From Desulfobia sp. (GTDB taxonomy: Bacteria > Desulfobacterota > Desulfobulbia > Desulfobulbales > SURF-16): 8,389 nucleotides of DNA. Made by a program: the position numbers and the translations under genes. This document shows positions 1-6,440 of this stretch, in pieces (positions within the stretch are counted from its first letter, which is position 1; every line of letters begins with the position of its first letter). Under the pieces are notes generated by a model. That model searched no databases. It was not told the DNA's origin and was given only the letters and a program-made list of their open reading frames with translations. The stretch spans positions 1 to 8,389 of the forward strand of contig JAUWDC010000029.1 in the NCBI GenBank assembly GCA_030608985.1. The letters are read 5' to 3'.

Positions 1-754
1 ATGTTTCATTAATGGGTGACTCAACAAGCTCAATGCCGGTAACAACAACCTGCGGATGAGCCGGGCGGATTTTAAATTCCACCCTTCTATTTTTGGATCT
101 CCCTTCGGGTGTACTATTTGTTGCTATAGGCTGACTTTCTGCAAAAGCCTTTGCAGAAAGTTTTTGTGATGGAATATTGAATGTATCAATCCAGTATTCA
201 ACAACGGCTATTGATCGTGCAGATGAAAGTCCCCAGTTTGACGAAAAAGCAGTTACACCTTTCTTAATGGGCACATTATCAGTATGACCTCCAACCTCAA
301 CAGTTAAGTCCATATCTGGAATAATCTTTCCTAATTTATCCAATAATGGGAGAAAAGAGTTTCTAATCTGAGCCTTACCTGACTCGAAGGCAACTTCATC
401 TTTTGCCCTCAAGATAAGCCCTTCTCCGCTATACTCAGCTTCCAGCTTGCCACTGTCCAGTTCCTCTGTGAACTTCCTGGCGACTTGAATCTGAATATGG
501 AGGGGAACAGATTCAAACTGGGTAGAGATCATTTGCTGTCCTTCCATCTCATCAGTGACTGGCTGCTCGCTCTGTATGCCAAAGGCATCTTTCATGGCAC
601 CGGCAACCTGCTTGTATTTTGTAACATCCATAACAGCGAAAGAAAGGAGAAGTATAAAAAAGCACATAAGAAGAGACATCAAGTCTGCAAATGTACACAT
701 CCAGGCAGGTGCCCCTGATTTGCACTCTTGTTTTTTGCATTCTTCATCAGCCAT
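1..754 (-). CDS. motB: Flagellar motor stator protein MotB, sodium-type (PomB-like), 3' end cut by window edge
   Basis: Stator subunit that anchors the ion channel of the flagellar motor to peptidoglycan. It starts at ATG 754-752 and stays open for 251 codons to base 1, so the C-terminus is missing. A short cytoplasmic N-terminus with Cys6 and Cys11 leads into one membrane helix, about residues 18-42, containing TFADLMSLLMCFF; Asp24 is the conserved ion-binding acid. This segment closely matches Vibrio PomB, where the acid is also Asp24. The periplasmic OmpA-like peptidoglycan-binding domain spans about 108-230, with GHTDNVPI at 156-163 and GRSKNRRVEF at 218-227. The linker between helix and OmpA domain is much shorter than I recall for Vibrio PomB. 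The gene follows motA by 19 bases, as expected for a stator operon; its Shine-Dalgarno is weak (GGTG type). Family is certain; sodium coupling is inferred from similarity. Confidence 0.93.
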   Translation of the reverse strand, partial: MADEECKKQECKSGAPAWMCTFADLMSLLMCFFILLLSFAVMDVTKYKQVAGAMKDAFGIQSEQPVTDEMEGQQMISTQFESVPLHIQIQVARKFTEELDSGKLEAEYSGEGLILRAKDEVAFESGKAQIRNSFLPLLDKLGKIIPDMDLTVEVGGHTDNVPIKKGVTAFSSNWGLSSARSIAVVEYWIDTFNIPSQKLSAKAFAESQPIATNSTPEGRSKNRRVEFKIRPAHPQVVVTGIELVESPINET

Positions 755-773
755 GATTAGTCACCACACCAGC

Positions 774-1535
774 TTATCTATCGTTTCCAGTACTCCGATC
801 CTTCGGAGGTAAGAAGGTTTGCAGAAATTCTTCCATGACACGAGGATTTAATCCTTTCAGGATCCCCAGCACTCCTTCAATAATCAATTTACGGTTACGC
901 TCCTCTTCCTGGCTGCGCAGGGCGAGTTTGTCAGCAAGAGGCAAAAAAACCAGATTGGCCAAAATAGCTCCATACAGGGTAGTAAGCAAGGCCACCGCCA
1001 TTGAGGGGCCAATGGAAGCAGGATCACTCATATTGGCAAGCATCTGCACCAGCCCAACCAGTGTTCCAATCATACCGAAGGCAGGTGAAGCATCTCCCAT
1101 TGAACTAAATGTTTTCCGGCCAACTTCATGCCGGTCAACTGTCAGGCTCACCTCTTTTTTCAACACCTCTTCAATAAATTCTGCTTCATGACCATCTACG
1201 CAATACATAATGGCCTTTTTCAGGAAAGGATCTTCGATAGGTTGCTGTTCTAAAACAATGAGACCATTTTTACGGGCGATATTAGCAAGGTTTACAATTT
1301 CCTGGATAACTTCCTGGGGATTACTTAACTTGGCAAAGAAAGTATTCATCCCAACTTTTATGCCATTGATTACATCACTCATACCAAAACGAATCATAAC
1401 CGTAGCAAAAGTTCCTCCAGCCACAATCATTACCGATGGGATATTGATAAAGAGAACTAAAGGGCCACCCAGAATAATTGCTATGAACAGCAGGGCAGCT
1501 CCCAGTACTAGACCGATGATAGTTGCTATATCCAT
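774..1535 (-). CDS. motA: Flagellar motor stator protein MotA, sodium-type (PomA-like)
   Basis: Inner-membrane subunit that forms the stator ion channel with MotB/PomB and pushes on the rotor protein FliG. It has 253 residues, the length I recall for Vibrio PomA. Four membrane segments are visible: about 3-24, 27-50, 150-172 and 178-202, with a large cytoplasmic loop between the second and third. Functional residues fall at the same numbers as in PomA: Arg88, Lys89 and Glu96 in the loop that contacts FliG, Asp148 and Pro151 before helix 3 (GDASPAFGMIGTLVG), Thr158, and Thr186 in helix 4 (VALLTTLYGA). This points to a sodium rather than a proton channel, by inference. The ATG start is preceded by a tandem octamer repeat and no recognisable Shine-Dalgarno. 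It lies 19 bases upstream of motB. No other flagellar gene is in the window. Confidence 0.95.
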   Translation of the reverse strand: MDIATIIGLVLGAALLFIAIILGGPLVLFINIPSVMIVAGGTFATVMIRFGMSDVINGIKVGMNTFFAKLSNPQEVIQEIVNLANIARKNGLIVLEQQPIEDPFLKKAIMYCVDGHEAEFIEEVLKKEVSLTVDRHEVGRKTFSSMGDASPAFGMIGTLVGLVQMLANMSDPASIGPSMAVALLTTLYGAILANLVFLPLADKLALRSQEEERNRKLIIEGVLGILKGLNPRVMEEFLQTFLPPKDRSTGNDR

Positions 1536-1542
1536 AATATAG

Positions 1543-1614
1543 TGTTCTTGAGTTCTTGAGTTATTGGGTTATTGGGTTATTGGGTTATTGAGTTATTGAG
1601 TTATTGAGTTATTC
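1543..1614. repeat. Octamer tandem repeat, nine units, consensus RGTTATTG
   Basis: Nine contiguous 8-base units run without a gap: TGTTCTTG, AGTTCTTG, AGTTATTG, three of GGTTATTG, two of AGTTATTG, and AGTTATTC. Variation is confined mainly to the first base (A/G) and the fifth (A/C). In the sense of the downstream gene the unit reads CAATAACY. The array ends only 8 bases before the motA start codon and so fills the place where its ribosome-binding site would be. The unit is not a multiple of three, but the array is outside coding sequence, so copy-number change would alter leader length, not reading frame. Confidence 0.9.
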
Positions 1615-1631
1615 TGATAACCAAATTTTAC

Positions 1632-1660
1632 CTTATATGCTTTGACGCAGTTCAACACAA
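1632..1660 (-). promoter_or_regulatory. Candidate sigma-70-type promoter for motAB
   Basis: On the minus strand TTGTGT (1660-1655) and TATAAG (1637-1632) are separated by 17 bases; the -10 box matches the consensus at five of six positions, the -35 at three. It lies about 100 bases upstream of the motA ATG, with the octamer repeat array in the leader between them. No sigma-28 or sigma-54 flagellar promoter pattern was found here. AT-rich intergenic sequence makes chance matches likely, so this is tentative. Confidence 0.28.
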
Positions 1661-1678
1661 CAAACTCAGTAAACTATT

Positions 1679-2518
1679 TTATTTCTCGTCAGCCATCAGT
1701 TTCTCTACATCAACATTCATAGAAAAACTGTGCTTATCATCAGGAAAAGTCCCGGAATGAACTTCCTTAACAAATGCTGCGATGGCTTCTTTCATCTGGG
1801 GTGCCAGCTGGGCATATTTCTTGACAAAACTTGGCACGAATTTATCAAACATACCCAACAGGTCATGTGTAACCAGCACCTGCCCGTCACAATGAGGACC
1901 TGCTCCTATCCCTATTGTCGGTACTGAGACATTTTCGGTGATACTTTTGGCAAGAGCATCAGGGATACATTCAAGGACAATAGCAAAGACACCTGCCTCA
2001 TCAAGTGCCTGGGCGTCTCGCAGCATTTTTCGGGCAGACTCAATATCTCTCCCCTGAACCTTGTATCCTCCAAGCTGACTTGCTGTCTGCGGTGTCAAAC
2101 CAATATGGCCCATAACCGAAATTCCTGCTTCAACCACAGCGCGAACTGTATCACAGACTTCGAGACCGCCTTCAAGTTTCACAGCATCACAACCAGCTTC
2201 TTTACAAAATCTACCGGCATTTTTGATGGCCTCTCTCGTGTCAACTTGATAAGAAAGAAAAGGCATATCTCCCACTATAAAAGAAGCCGATCCCCTCCGT
2301 ACCGCTTTAGCATGATGAATCATTTCATCCATGGTGACTGGGACTGTTGATTCATATCCTAATACTACCATACCTAAAGAATCACCGACCAGGATCATAT
2401 CAACCCCTTGGGATTCAAGTAAACGGGCGAAACTGACATCATACGCAGTAAGCATTGATATCTTTTCCACCCCTTTCTTGGCAATTATGTCCGGAATTGT
2501 CAATTTCATAACTTTCAT
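1679..2518 (-). CDS. panB: 3-methyl-2-oxobutanoate hydroxymethyltransferase PanB
   Basis: Cytoplasmic enzyme that transfers a hydroxymethyl group from 5,10-methylenetetrahydrofolate to 2-oxoisovalerate, giving ketopantoate, the first committed step to pantothenate and coenzyme A. At 279 residues it is slightly longer than the E. coli protein. The TIM-barrel signatures are complete: LVGDSLGM with Mg-ligand Asp46, VGDMPF with Asp84, VKLEGG with Lys114 and Glu116, GHIGLTPQ at about 137-144, and VLECIP with the catalytic Glu183. The start is ambiguous. ATG 2518 has a weak AAGAG upstream, while the in-frame ATG at 2509 (MKLTIPDI) resembles the usual family N-terminus. PanC and PanD are not in the window. 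It sits 85 bases downstream of ruvB on the same strand, and I see no clear terminator or promoter in that gap, so read-through from ruvB is possible. Confidence 0.96.
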   Translation of the reverse strand: MKVMKLTIPDIIAKKGVEKISMLTAYDVSFARLLESQGVDMILVGDSLGMVVLGYESTVPVTMDEMIHHAKAVRRGSASFIVGDMPFLSYQVDTREAIKNAGRFCKEAGCDAVKLEGGLEVCDTVRAVVEAGISVMGHIGLTPQTASQLGGYKVQGRDIESARKMLRDAQALDEAGVFAIVLECIPDALAKSITENVSVPTIGIGAGPHCDGQVLVTHDLLGMFDKFVPSFVKKYAQLAPQMKEAIAAFVKEVHSGTFPDDKHSFSMNVDVEKLMADEK

Positions 2519-2603
2519 GGTAGCACACTCTTAGTTATTGATAAAAGGGAAAAAATAATAAGGAACGATCAAAAATGGGGCGCTGCTGAACAGTTACAGA
2601 TGT

Positions 2604-3650
2604 TCAAGTTTTTTCTGGACGAGTCCACAGTTCTTTCTGATGGCAATATTGAGAGGAACGCCCGAGATGTTCATAGGCATTGAGAGTTGCCATTCTTCCG
2701 CGTGGAGTCCGCATGAGGAAGCCGGATTGAATAAGGTAGGGTTCATAAACATCTTCCAGGGTATTTCTCTCTTCACAAACGGCTGTTGCCATTGTATCGA
2801 GCCCTATAGGCCCACCCTGAAATTTATCTATAATGGTCAAGAGAATCCGGCGATCCATCTCATCCAATCCCAGTTTATCCACTGAAAGCATATCAAGGGC
2901 AGACGAGGCAACAGAGCTCGTTATTTCTCCATCGGCCTTGACCTCTGCATAGTCACGGACTCTTCTGAGTAATCGATTGGCAATTCGAGGAGTTCCCCGT
3001 GACCTTTTTCCCATCTCCATTGCTCCCGCCTCATCAATAGATATGCCTAAAAGACCGGCTGACCTTTTGACTATAGTCACGAGTTCATCTGGAGAATAAA
3101 AATCAAGCCGCAACATAACACCGAAACGATCCCTGAATGGCGGTGTCAACAGACCTGTTCTGGTTGTAGCGCCTACAAGTGTAAACCGAGGCAAATCCAT
3201 TTTCACAGTCTTGGCTCCGGGTCCCTGACCAATGACAAGATCCAGTTGAAAATCCTCCATGGCCGGATACAGTATTTCCTCTACAACATGGTTGAGTCGA
3301 TGTATTTCGTCTATAAACAAAACATCCCCAGGCTGAAGACTGGTCAGGATCGCGGCGAGATCTCCTGGGCGTTCGATAACCGGACCTGAAGTAACCTTGA
3401 TGTTTGCACGCATTTCATTTGCAATGATATAAGCCAGCGTTGTCTTGCCAAGACCGGGAAGACCATGAAAAAGAACATGATCAAGAGCTTCACCTCTGGC
3501 AATGGCAGCCTGGATAGCAATCTCAAGGTTGGCCTTAAGCTTCTCCTGACCGACATATTGCTCCAGAAATTGAGGGCGCAGGCTCACTTCCCCAACTGTT
3601 TCCTCAATTGTCACACTACTTGTGCTGACAATCCGCTCTTCTACCTTCAT
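2604..3650 (-). CDS. ruvB: Holliday junction branch migration ATPase RuvB
   Basis: AAA+ motor that forms hexameric rings around the arms of a Holliday junction and, with RuvA, drives branch migration during recombinational repair. It has 348 residues, within the usual range. Visible motifs are Walker [10 protein letters not shown] (63-71), Walker B LFIDEIH (111-117), sensor 1 GATTRTG (160-166) leading into PPFRDRFG (170-177) with the arginine-finger region, sensor 2 [12 protein letters not shown] (219-230), and the C-terminal winged-helix end with TPRGR (315-319). A tail of about 20 residues follows the winged helix. The ATG overlaps the ruvA stop as ATGA, and a GAGG ribosome-binding site lies inside the ruvA end (3662-3659, 8-base spacing). 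This is translational coupling that should keep RuvA and RuvB output linked. Confidence 0.97.
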   Translation of the reverse strand: MKVEERIVSTSSVTIEETVGEVSLRPQFLEQYVGQEKLKANLEIAIQAAIARGEALDHVLFHGLPGLGKTTLAYIIANEMRANIKVTSGPVIERPGDLAAILTSLQPGDVLFIDEIHRLNHVVEEILYPAMEDFQLDLVIGQGPGAKTVKMDLPRFTLVGATTRTGLLTPPFRDRFGVMLRLDFYSPDELVTIVKRSAGLLGISIDEAGAMEMGKRSRGTPRIANRLLRRVRDYAEVKADGEITSSVASSALDMLSVDKLGLDEMDRRILLTIIDKFQGGPIGLDTMATAVCEERNTLEDVYEPYLIQSGFLMRTPRGRMATLNAYEHLGRSSQYCHQKELWTRPEKT

Positions 3651-4249
3651 GCCACTATCCTCAACGCCTGTCTGACCAGCTCTTCAAATGACACGTCTGG
3701 TGTCTCCCGGATTACCCTTTGAACAGCATCTTCAGCATTTGCCCGGGTAATCCCCAAATTTACCAAAGCAGAAACCGTATCGGCAACTTGCTGGTTATCA
3801 CTGGCTTTTTCAAACTGTTTCAATGGTGCATCTATATCTATCGCCATAAAAGGCATCTTGTCTTTTAATTCCAGACAAAGTCTCTCTGCGGTTTTTTTAC
3901 CTATCCCAGGCAGTTTGGTTAAACGATGAAAATCCTCGGTACGAATAGCGGTGGAGAGTTCATGTGGGGATATCCCGGAGAGTATAGCAAGTGCAACCTT
4001 TGGCCCAATACCCGAAACGCTCATGAGCAGCAGAAAAGTTTCTTTTTCGTCAGTATTAACAAAACCATACAGAGCCAGGGTGTCTTCACGGACATAGGTA
4101 TAAATTGAGACAAAAGCCTCCTGGCCTTTTTCCGGCAAGCCCATATAACAGGATTCCGTCACCCGAATATCATACCCCACTCCACCAGCCATAATAATGA
4201 CATTTTCCGGTGATTTGAAATAGAGTTCTCCTTGTAAACAGGCTATCAT
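3647..4249 (-). CDS. ruvA: Holliday junction branch migration complex subunit RuvA
   Basis: DNA-binding subunit that holds the four-way junction open and recruits RuvB. It has 200 residues, typical length. The N-terminal OB-fold domain carries the acidic pin Glu55-Asp56 within [10 protein letters not shown] (54-63), at the same numbers as E. coli RuvA; this pin helps separate strands at the crossover. Two helix-hairpin-helix motifs follow: VSGIGPKVA (78-86) and [12 protein letters not shown] (113-124). The C-terminal domain III (about 152-200) contacts RuvB and ends ALRIVA. The stop TGA overlaps the ruvB start. Upstream there is no visible Shine-Dalgarno; heptamer repeats instead occupy the 79-base gap to ruvC, an unusual break in what is otherwise a tight ruvC-ruvA-ruvB block. 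Confidence 0.97.
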   Translation of the reverse strand: MIACLQGELYFKSPENVIIMAGGVGYDIRVTESCYMGLPEKGQEAFVSIYTYVREDTLALYGFVNTDEKETFLLLMSVSGIGPKVALAILSGISPHELSTAIRTEDFHRLTKLPGIGKKTAERLCLELKDKMPFMAIDIDAPLKQFEKASDNQQVADTVSALVNLGITRANAEDAVQRVIRETPDVSFEELVRQALRIVA

Positions 4250-4251
4250 TG

Positions 4252-4286
4252 TTAAAGGTTTGGGGGTTAAGGTTTAAGGTTTAAGG
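4252..4286. repeat. Degenerate heptamer repeat upstream of ruvA, consensus TTTAAGG
   Basis: Five consecutive 7-base units on the plus strand: TTAAAGG, TTTGGGG, GTTAAGG, TTTAAGG and TTTAAGG. In the sense of ruvA the unit reads CCTTAAA. The array ends 2 bases before the ruvA ATG and leaves no room for a normal Shine-Dalgarno. It is degenerate at the ruvA-proximal end, so probably old. A short stem AAGG/CCTT around AAAAA follows at 4283-4295 but is too weak to call a terminator. Confidence 0.75.
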
Positions 4287-4293
4287 AAAAACC

Positions 4294-4321
4294 TTTTCGT
4301 GTTTTTTGGTGGATTTCGTGG
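4294..4321. repeat. TTTCGTG-type low-complexity repeat downstream of ruvC
   Basis: Two TTTCGTG words (within 4294-4301 and 4314-4321) are separated by a G/T-only stretch broken by one A. In ruvC sense this reads as CACGAAA-type repeats. It starts eight bases beyond the ruvC stop and abuts the heptamer array. I recall similar CACGAAA-rich intergenic runs in other environmental genomes, but that is memory only. No coding or promoter function is suggested by the sequence. Confidence 0.5.
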
Positions 4322-4328
4322 CTATGCG

Positions 4329-4814
4329 TCATAACGACACCTGAGAAACAGCTAAATGATTAGAACAGCACATGGCAATCGCCAGGGCATCCGCCGCGTC
4401 CTGACTCGGGGTGGAAGATAGTTTTAATAAGGCCCTGACGGCCTGCTGAATCTGGTATTTGTCGGCCTGGCCATAACCAACCACCGCCTGCTTTACAGCC
4501 TTGGCTGAGTATTCAGAAAGGTCAATTTGATACTGACGGACAGCAAGCATCAAGACCCCACGGGCCTGCCCGAGTTTAAGAGCAGAATTAGGATTCTTGG
4601 CAACAAAAACATTTTCAATTGCAGCAGAGTCAGGCTGGTATGTCTCCAGCACCTCGCATATACCGTCATAGATTTCTTTCAGCCTATCAGGAAAAGTAAA
4701 ATCCGGCGTTGACTTTATAACTCCGCAACTAACATACTCAACATGAAACCCAGCCTGCTCGATAACACCAAAACCTGTAATTCTGGAACCAGGGTCAATT
4801 CCTAGAATACGCAC
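4329..4814 (-). CDS. ruvC: Crossover junction endodeoxyribonuclease RuvC
   Basis: Dimeric, Mg-dependent nuclease that cuts Holliday junctions symmetrically after RuvAB branch migration. I place the start at GTG 4814-4812, not at the first in-frame GTG (4826). The later GTG has a strong ribosome-binding site GGTGGGAG five bases upstream and gives the standard N-terminus MRILGIDPGSRITG; the earlier one has no such site. This yields 161 residues. The four catalytic acids are present: Asp7 in GIDPG, Glu67 in AIENVF, and Asp139 and Asp142 in SQDAADALA, against E. coli Asp7, Glu66, Asp138 and Asp141. The stop TGA is followed by a 79-base repeat-bearing gap before ruvA. Only 12 bases separate the start from the yebC stop, so the two are probably cotranscribed. 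Confidence 0.95.
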   Translation of the reverse strand: MRILGIDPGSRITGFGVIEQAGFHVEYVSCGVIKSTPDFTFPDRLKEIYDGICEVLETYQPDSAAIENVFVAKNPNSALKLGQARGVLMLAVRQYQIDLSEYSAKAVKQAVVGYGQADKYQIQQAVRALLKLSSTPSQDAADALAIAMCCSNHLAVSQVSL

Positions 4815-4819
4815 ACTAT

Positions 4820-4827
4820 CTCCCACC
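4820..4827 (-). promoter_or_regulatory. Ribosome-binding site that decides the ruvC start
   Basis: GGTGGGAG on the minus strand overlaps the last base of the yebC stop codon and stands five bases before GTG 4814. It also contains the upstream GTG at 4826, which therefore cannot use it. The site supports the 161-residue form of RuvC. Confidence 0.7.
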
Positions 4828-5576
4828 TATGAAATTTTCTCCATTATTTCATCTGGAATATCAAAGTTTGCATGTACATCCTGCACATCGTCGCACTCTT
4901 CAAGAACATCCATAAGTTTCATAAGGCGTATAGCCACCTTTTCTTCTGTAATTTCAGCAGTATTTTGAGGAATCATTGACAAGGTGGCCTCAATAAAAGA
5001 AACACCATCTTCTTCCAATTTCTCTCTCACTGTGTTGAAATCATCTGGTGCTGTTAGAACCTGAAATTCGTTTTCCTCTTCAAGAACATCCTCTGCCCCT
5101 GCTTCCAGAGCCAGGTCCATCAACTTTTCTTCATCAATGTTTTTTTTGTCAATCAAAATGGAGCCTTTTTTGTCAAACATATAGCCAACACAACCAGACT
5201 CGCCAAGATTGCCGCCATGTTTTGCAAAAGCATGTCGAACTTCTCCAACCGTTCGATTTTTATTATCAGTCATACAGTCAACAAGAATTGCTACTCCGCC
5301 AGGGCCATATCCCTCGTAAGTAATTTCAATATACTCGACCCCTTCCAGTTCACCGGTTCCTTTTTTAATTGCCCTTTCAATATTGTCCTTGGGCATATTT
5401 TCACTTTTAGCACTCGCAATAGCACTGCGCAGTCTTGGATTGCCAGCCGGATCTCCGCCACCTATCTTAGCGGCAACTGTTATCTCTTTGATTAACCTGG
5501 TAAAAATTTTACCCCGTTTGGCGTCAGCAGCGCCTTTACGATGCTTTATATTTGCCCACTTTGAATGTCCAGACAT
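4827..5576 (-). CDS. yebC: YebC/PmpR family (TACO1-like) translation or regulatory factor
   Basis: A 249-residue member of the YebC/TACO1 family, full length. The N-terminus [14 protein letters not shown] is the family signature, followed by FTRLIKEI (25-32), GNPRLRSAI (45-53) and the [12 protein letters not shown] motif (59-70). The middle domain has [10 protein letters not shown] at about 87-96 and [13 protein letters not shown], and the C-terminal half is strongly acidic. Members have been described as DNA-binding transcription regulators and, more recently, as ribosome-associated factors that ease translation of proline-rich stretches; the sequence does not decide between these. The ATG is preceded by a clear GGAGG with nine-base spacing. 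The yebC-ruvC-ruvA-ruvB order is widespread in bacteria. It ends TAG 12 bases before ruvC. Confidence 0.95.
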   Translation of the reverse strand: MSGHSKWANIKHRKGAADAKRGKIFTRLIKEITVAAKIGGGDPAGNPRLRSAIASAKSENMPKDNIERAIKKGTGELEGVEYIEITYEGYGPGGVAILVDCMTDNKNRTVGEVRHAFAKHGGNLGESGCVGYMFDKKGSILIDKKNIDEEKLMDLALEAGAEDVLEEENEFQVLTAPDDFNTVREKLEEDGVSFIEATLSMIPQNTAEITEEKVAIRLMKLMDVLEECDDVQDVHANFDIPDEIMEKIS

Positions 5577-5602
5577 TATTTTAATCCTCCGATCATTTTC
5601 AC

Positions 5603-6196
5603 TTAGCCTTTATACCCTGTTCCCAACACAAAAATTTCCCGGCTCTCACTGCGGGAACTTTTCGGTTTCACTATTTTACTTTTACCAAACAATTTACCGA
5701 CTTCGGCAACAAAGGCTTGGAAGTCTTCCCCTTGAAAAACCTTGCAATAAAAATTCCCGCCTGGAATCAAAACCTGTGATGCTATTTCTAATGCATGCTG
5801 AGAAAGCTCCACAGACCTGACATGATCTGAAAATTTATTCCCAGTCGTTTTGGGAGCCATATCACTCATCACTACATGAAAAGGACCCTTTGCAGCAAGA
5901 ATTTCAATTACTTCAGGATCGTAAATATCTCCCTGAAGAAAACTAATGGGTGCTCCTCCCTTCACTTCGGGCTGTGAACTGGCCTGCAGATCAACGCCTA
6001 CAACATTACCTTTGGAACCAACTATTTTTGCAGCATACATTGCCCAGCTTCCAGGATGGCATCCTAAGTCAAGGACACTATTACCAGGTTTAAGCAATCT
6101 ATATTTTTTCTGAGCTTCTTCCAGCTTATAAACAGATCTGGCAGGATATTTCTCTTTTCGTGCCTTATGGAAATAATAATCCTGAACTTTTTTCAT
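5603..6196 (-). CDS. rlmE: 23S rRNA (uridine-2'-O)-methyltransferase RlmE (FtsJ/RrmJ)
   Basis: SAM-dependent 2'-O-methyltransferase that modifies the A-loop uridine (U2552 in E. coli) of 23S rRNA late in 50S assembly. I chose ATG 6196, giving 197 residues and the family-like start [21 protein letters not shown]. An in-frame GTG at 6253 would add 19 residues that look unlike the family. The K-D-K-E catalytic set is complete in this numbering: Lys24 (SVYKL), Asp112 (SDMAP), Lys152 (CKVFQGE) and Glu187 ([10 protein letters not shown]). The SAM loop is [10 protein letters not shown], a variant of the DLGAAPGGW seen in E. coli. Neither start shows a strong Shine-Dalgarno. It lies 26 bases upstream of yebC. 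Upstream, a long palindrome separates it from rsmI and may affect its expression. Confidence 0.94.
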   Translation of the reverse strand: MKKVQDYYFHKARKEKYPARSVYKLEEAQKKYRLLKPGNSVLDLGCHPGSWAMYAAKIVGSKGNVVGVDLQASSQPEVKGGAPISFLQGDIYDPEVIEILAAKGPFHVVMSDMAPKTTGNKFSDHVRSVELSQHALEIASQVLIPGGNFYCKVFQGEDFQAFVAEVGKLFGKSKIVKPKSSRSESREIFVLGTGYKG

Positions 6197-6259
6197 AGCA
6201 ACTGATTTGATTAGTAAATATTCGACTTGATGCTGAAAAATGGCCCAAACCACCGATTT

Positions 6260-6370
6260 GTAAATGTTTGGATAGTGGCCCAGGTTTGGACGATCAGGCC
6301 TGCGAGCTATATTGGGTTATATGCGAGTAGGCCTGATCGTCCAAAGATGGGTTGCTAGCCGAATATTTAC
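6260..6370 (+). repeat. 111-bp imperfect palindrome (MITE-like or structured RNA) between rsmI and rlmE
   Basis: Positions i and 6630-i pair without any gap from 6260/6370 inward to 6302/6328. Of these 43 positions, 34 are Watson-Crick, six are G-T/G-U on the plus strand and three are mismatches (6272/6358, 6283/6347, 6284/6346). The inner 17 bp (6285-6301 with 6329-6345) are perfect. The 25-base core (6303-6327) contains ATAT/ATAT arms (6309-6312, 6319-6322) around TTGGGT, and a TGCGAG direct repeat (6301-6306, 6322-6327) spans it. The ends are GTAAAT and ATTTAC, each flanked outside by TTT, which could be a 3-bp target duplication or chance. There is no T-run, so it is not a standard terminator. 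It could be a miniature inverted-repeat element, a REP-type repeat or a structured RNA. No transposase is nearby. The structure is certain; the function is not. Confidence 0.9.
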
Positions 6371-6440
6371 TTTAATTAGCCTATTTTACTTGGGATATCA
6401 AGCAAATGCATAGCAATTGGAACATTTCTTTTGCAGACAA

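Noticed and set aside
774..1542. Plus-strand open frames of about 110-118 codons opposite motA
   Set aside because: Antisense shadows of motA; composition reflects the complement of a hydrophobic membrane protein.
2519..2603. Terminator or promoter in the ruvB-panB gap
   Set aside because: The gap is T-rich in gene sense (TTATTATTTTTT) but has no GC-rich stem before it, and no -35/-10 pair at proper spacing.
5048..5820. Plus-strand open frames of 90-145 codons opposite yebC and rlmE
   Set aside because: They lie antisense to well-recognised genes, share no family motifs and are explained by the codon pattern of the real genes.
6285..6345. Inner perfect stem of the palindrome as a rho-independent terminator of rsmI
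   Set aside because: There is no T-run on either strand after the stem, the core between the arms is large, and the pairing extends far beyond terminator size.
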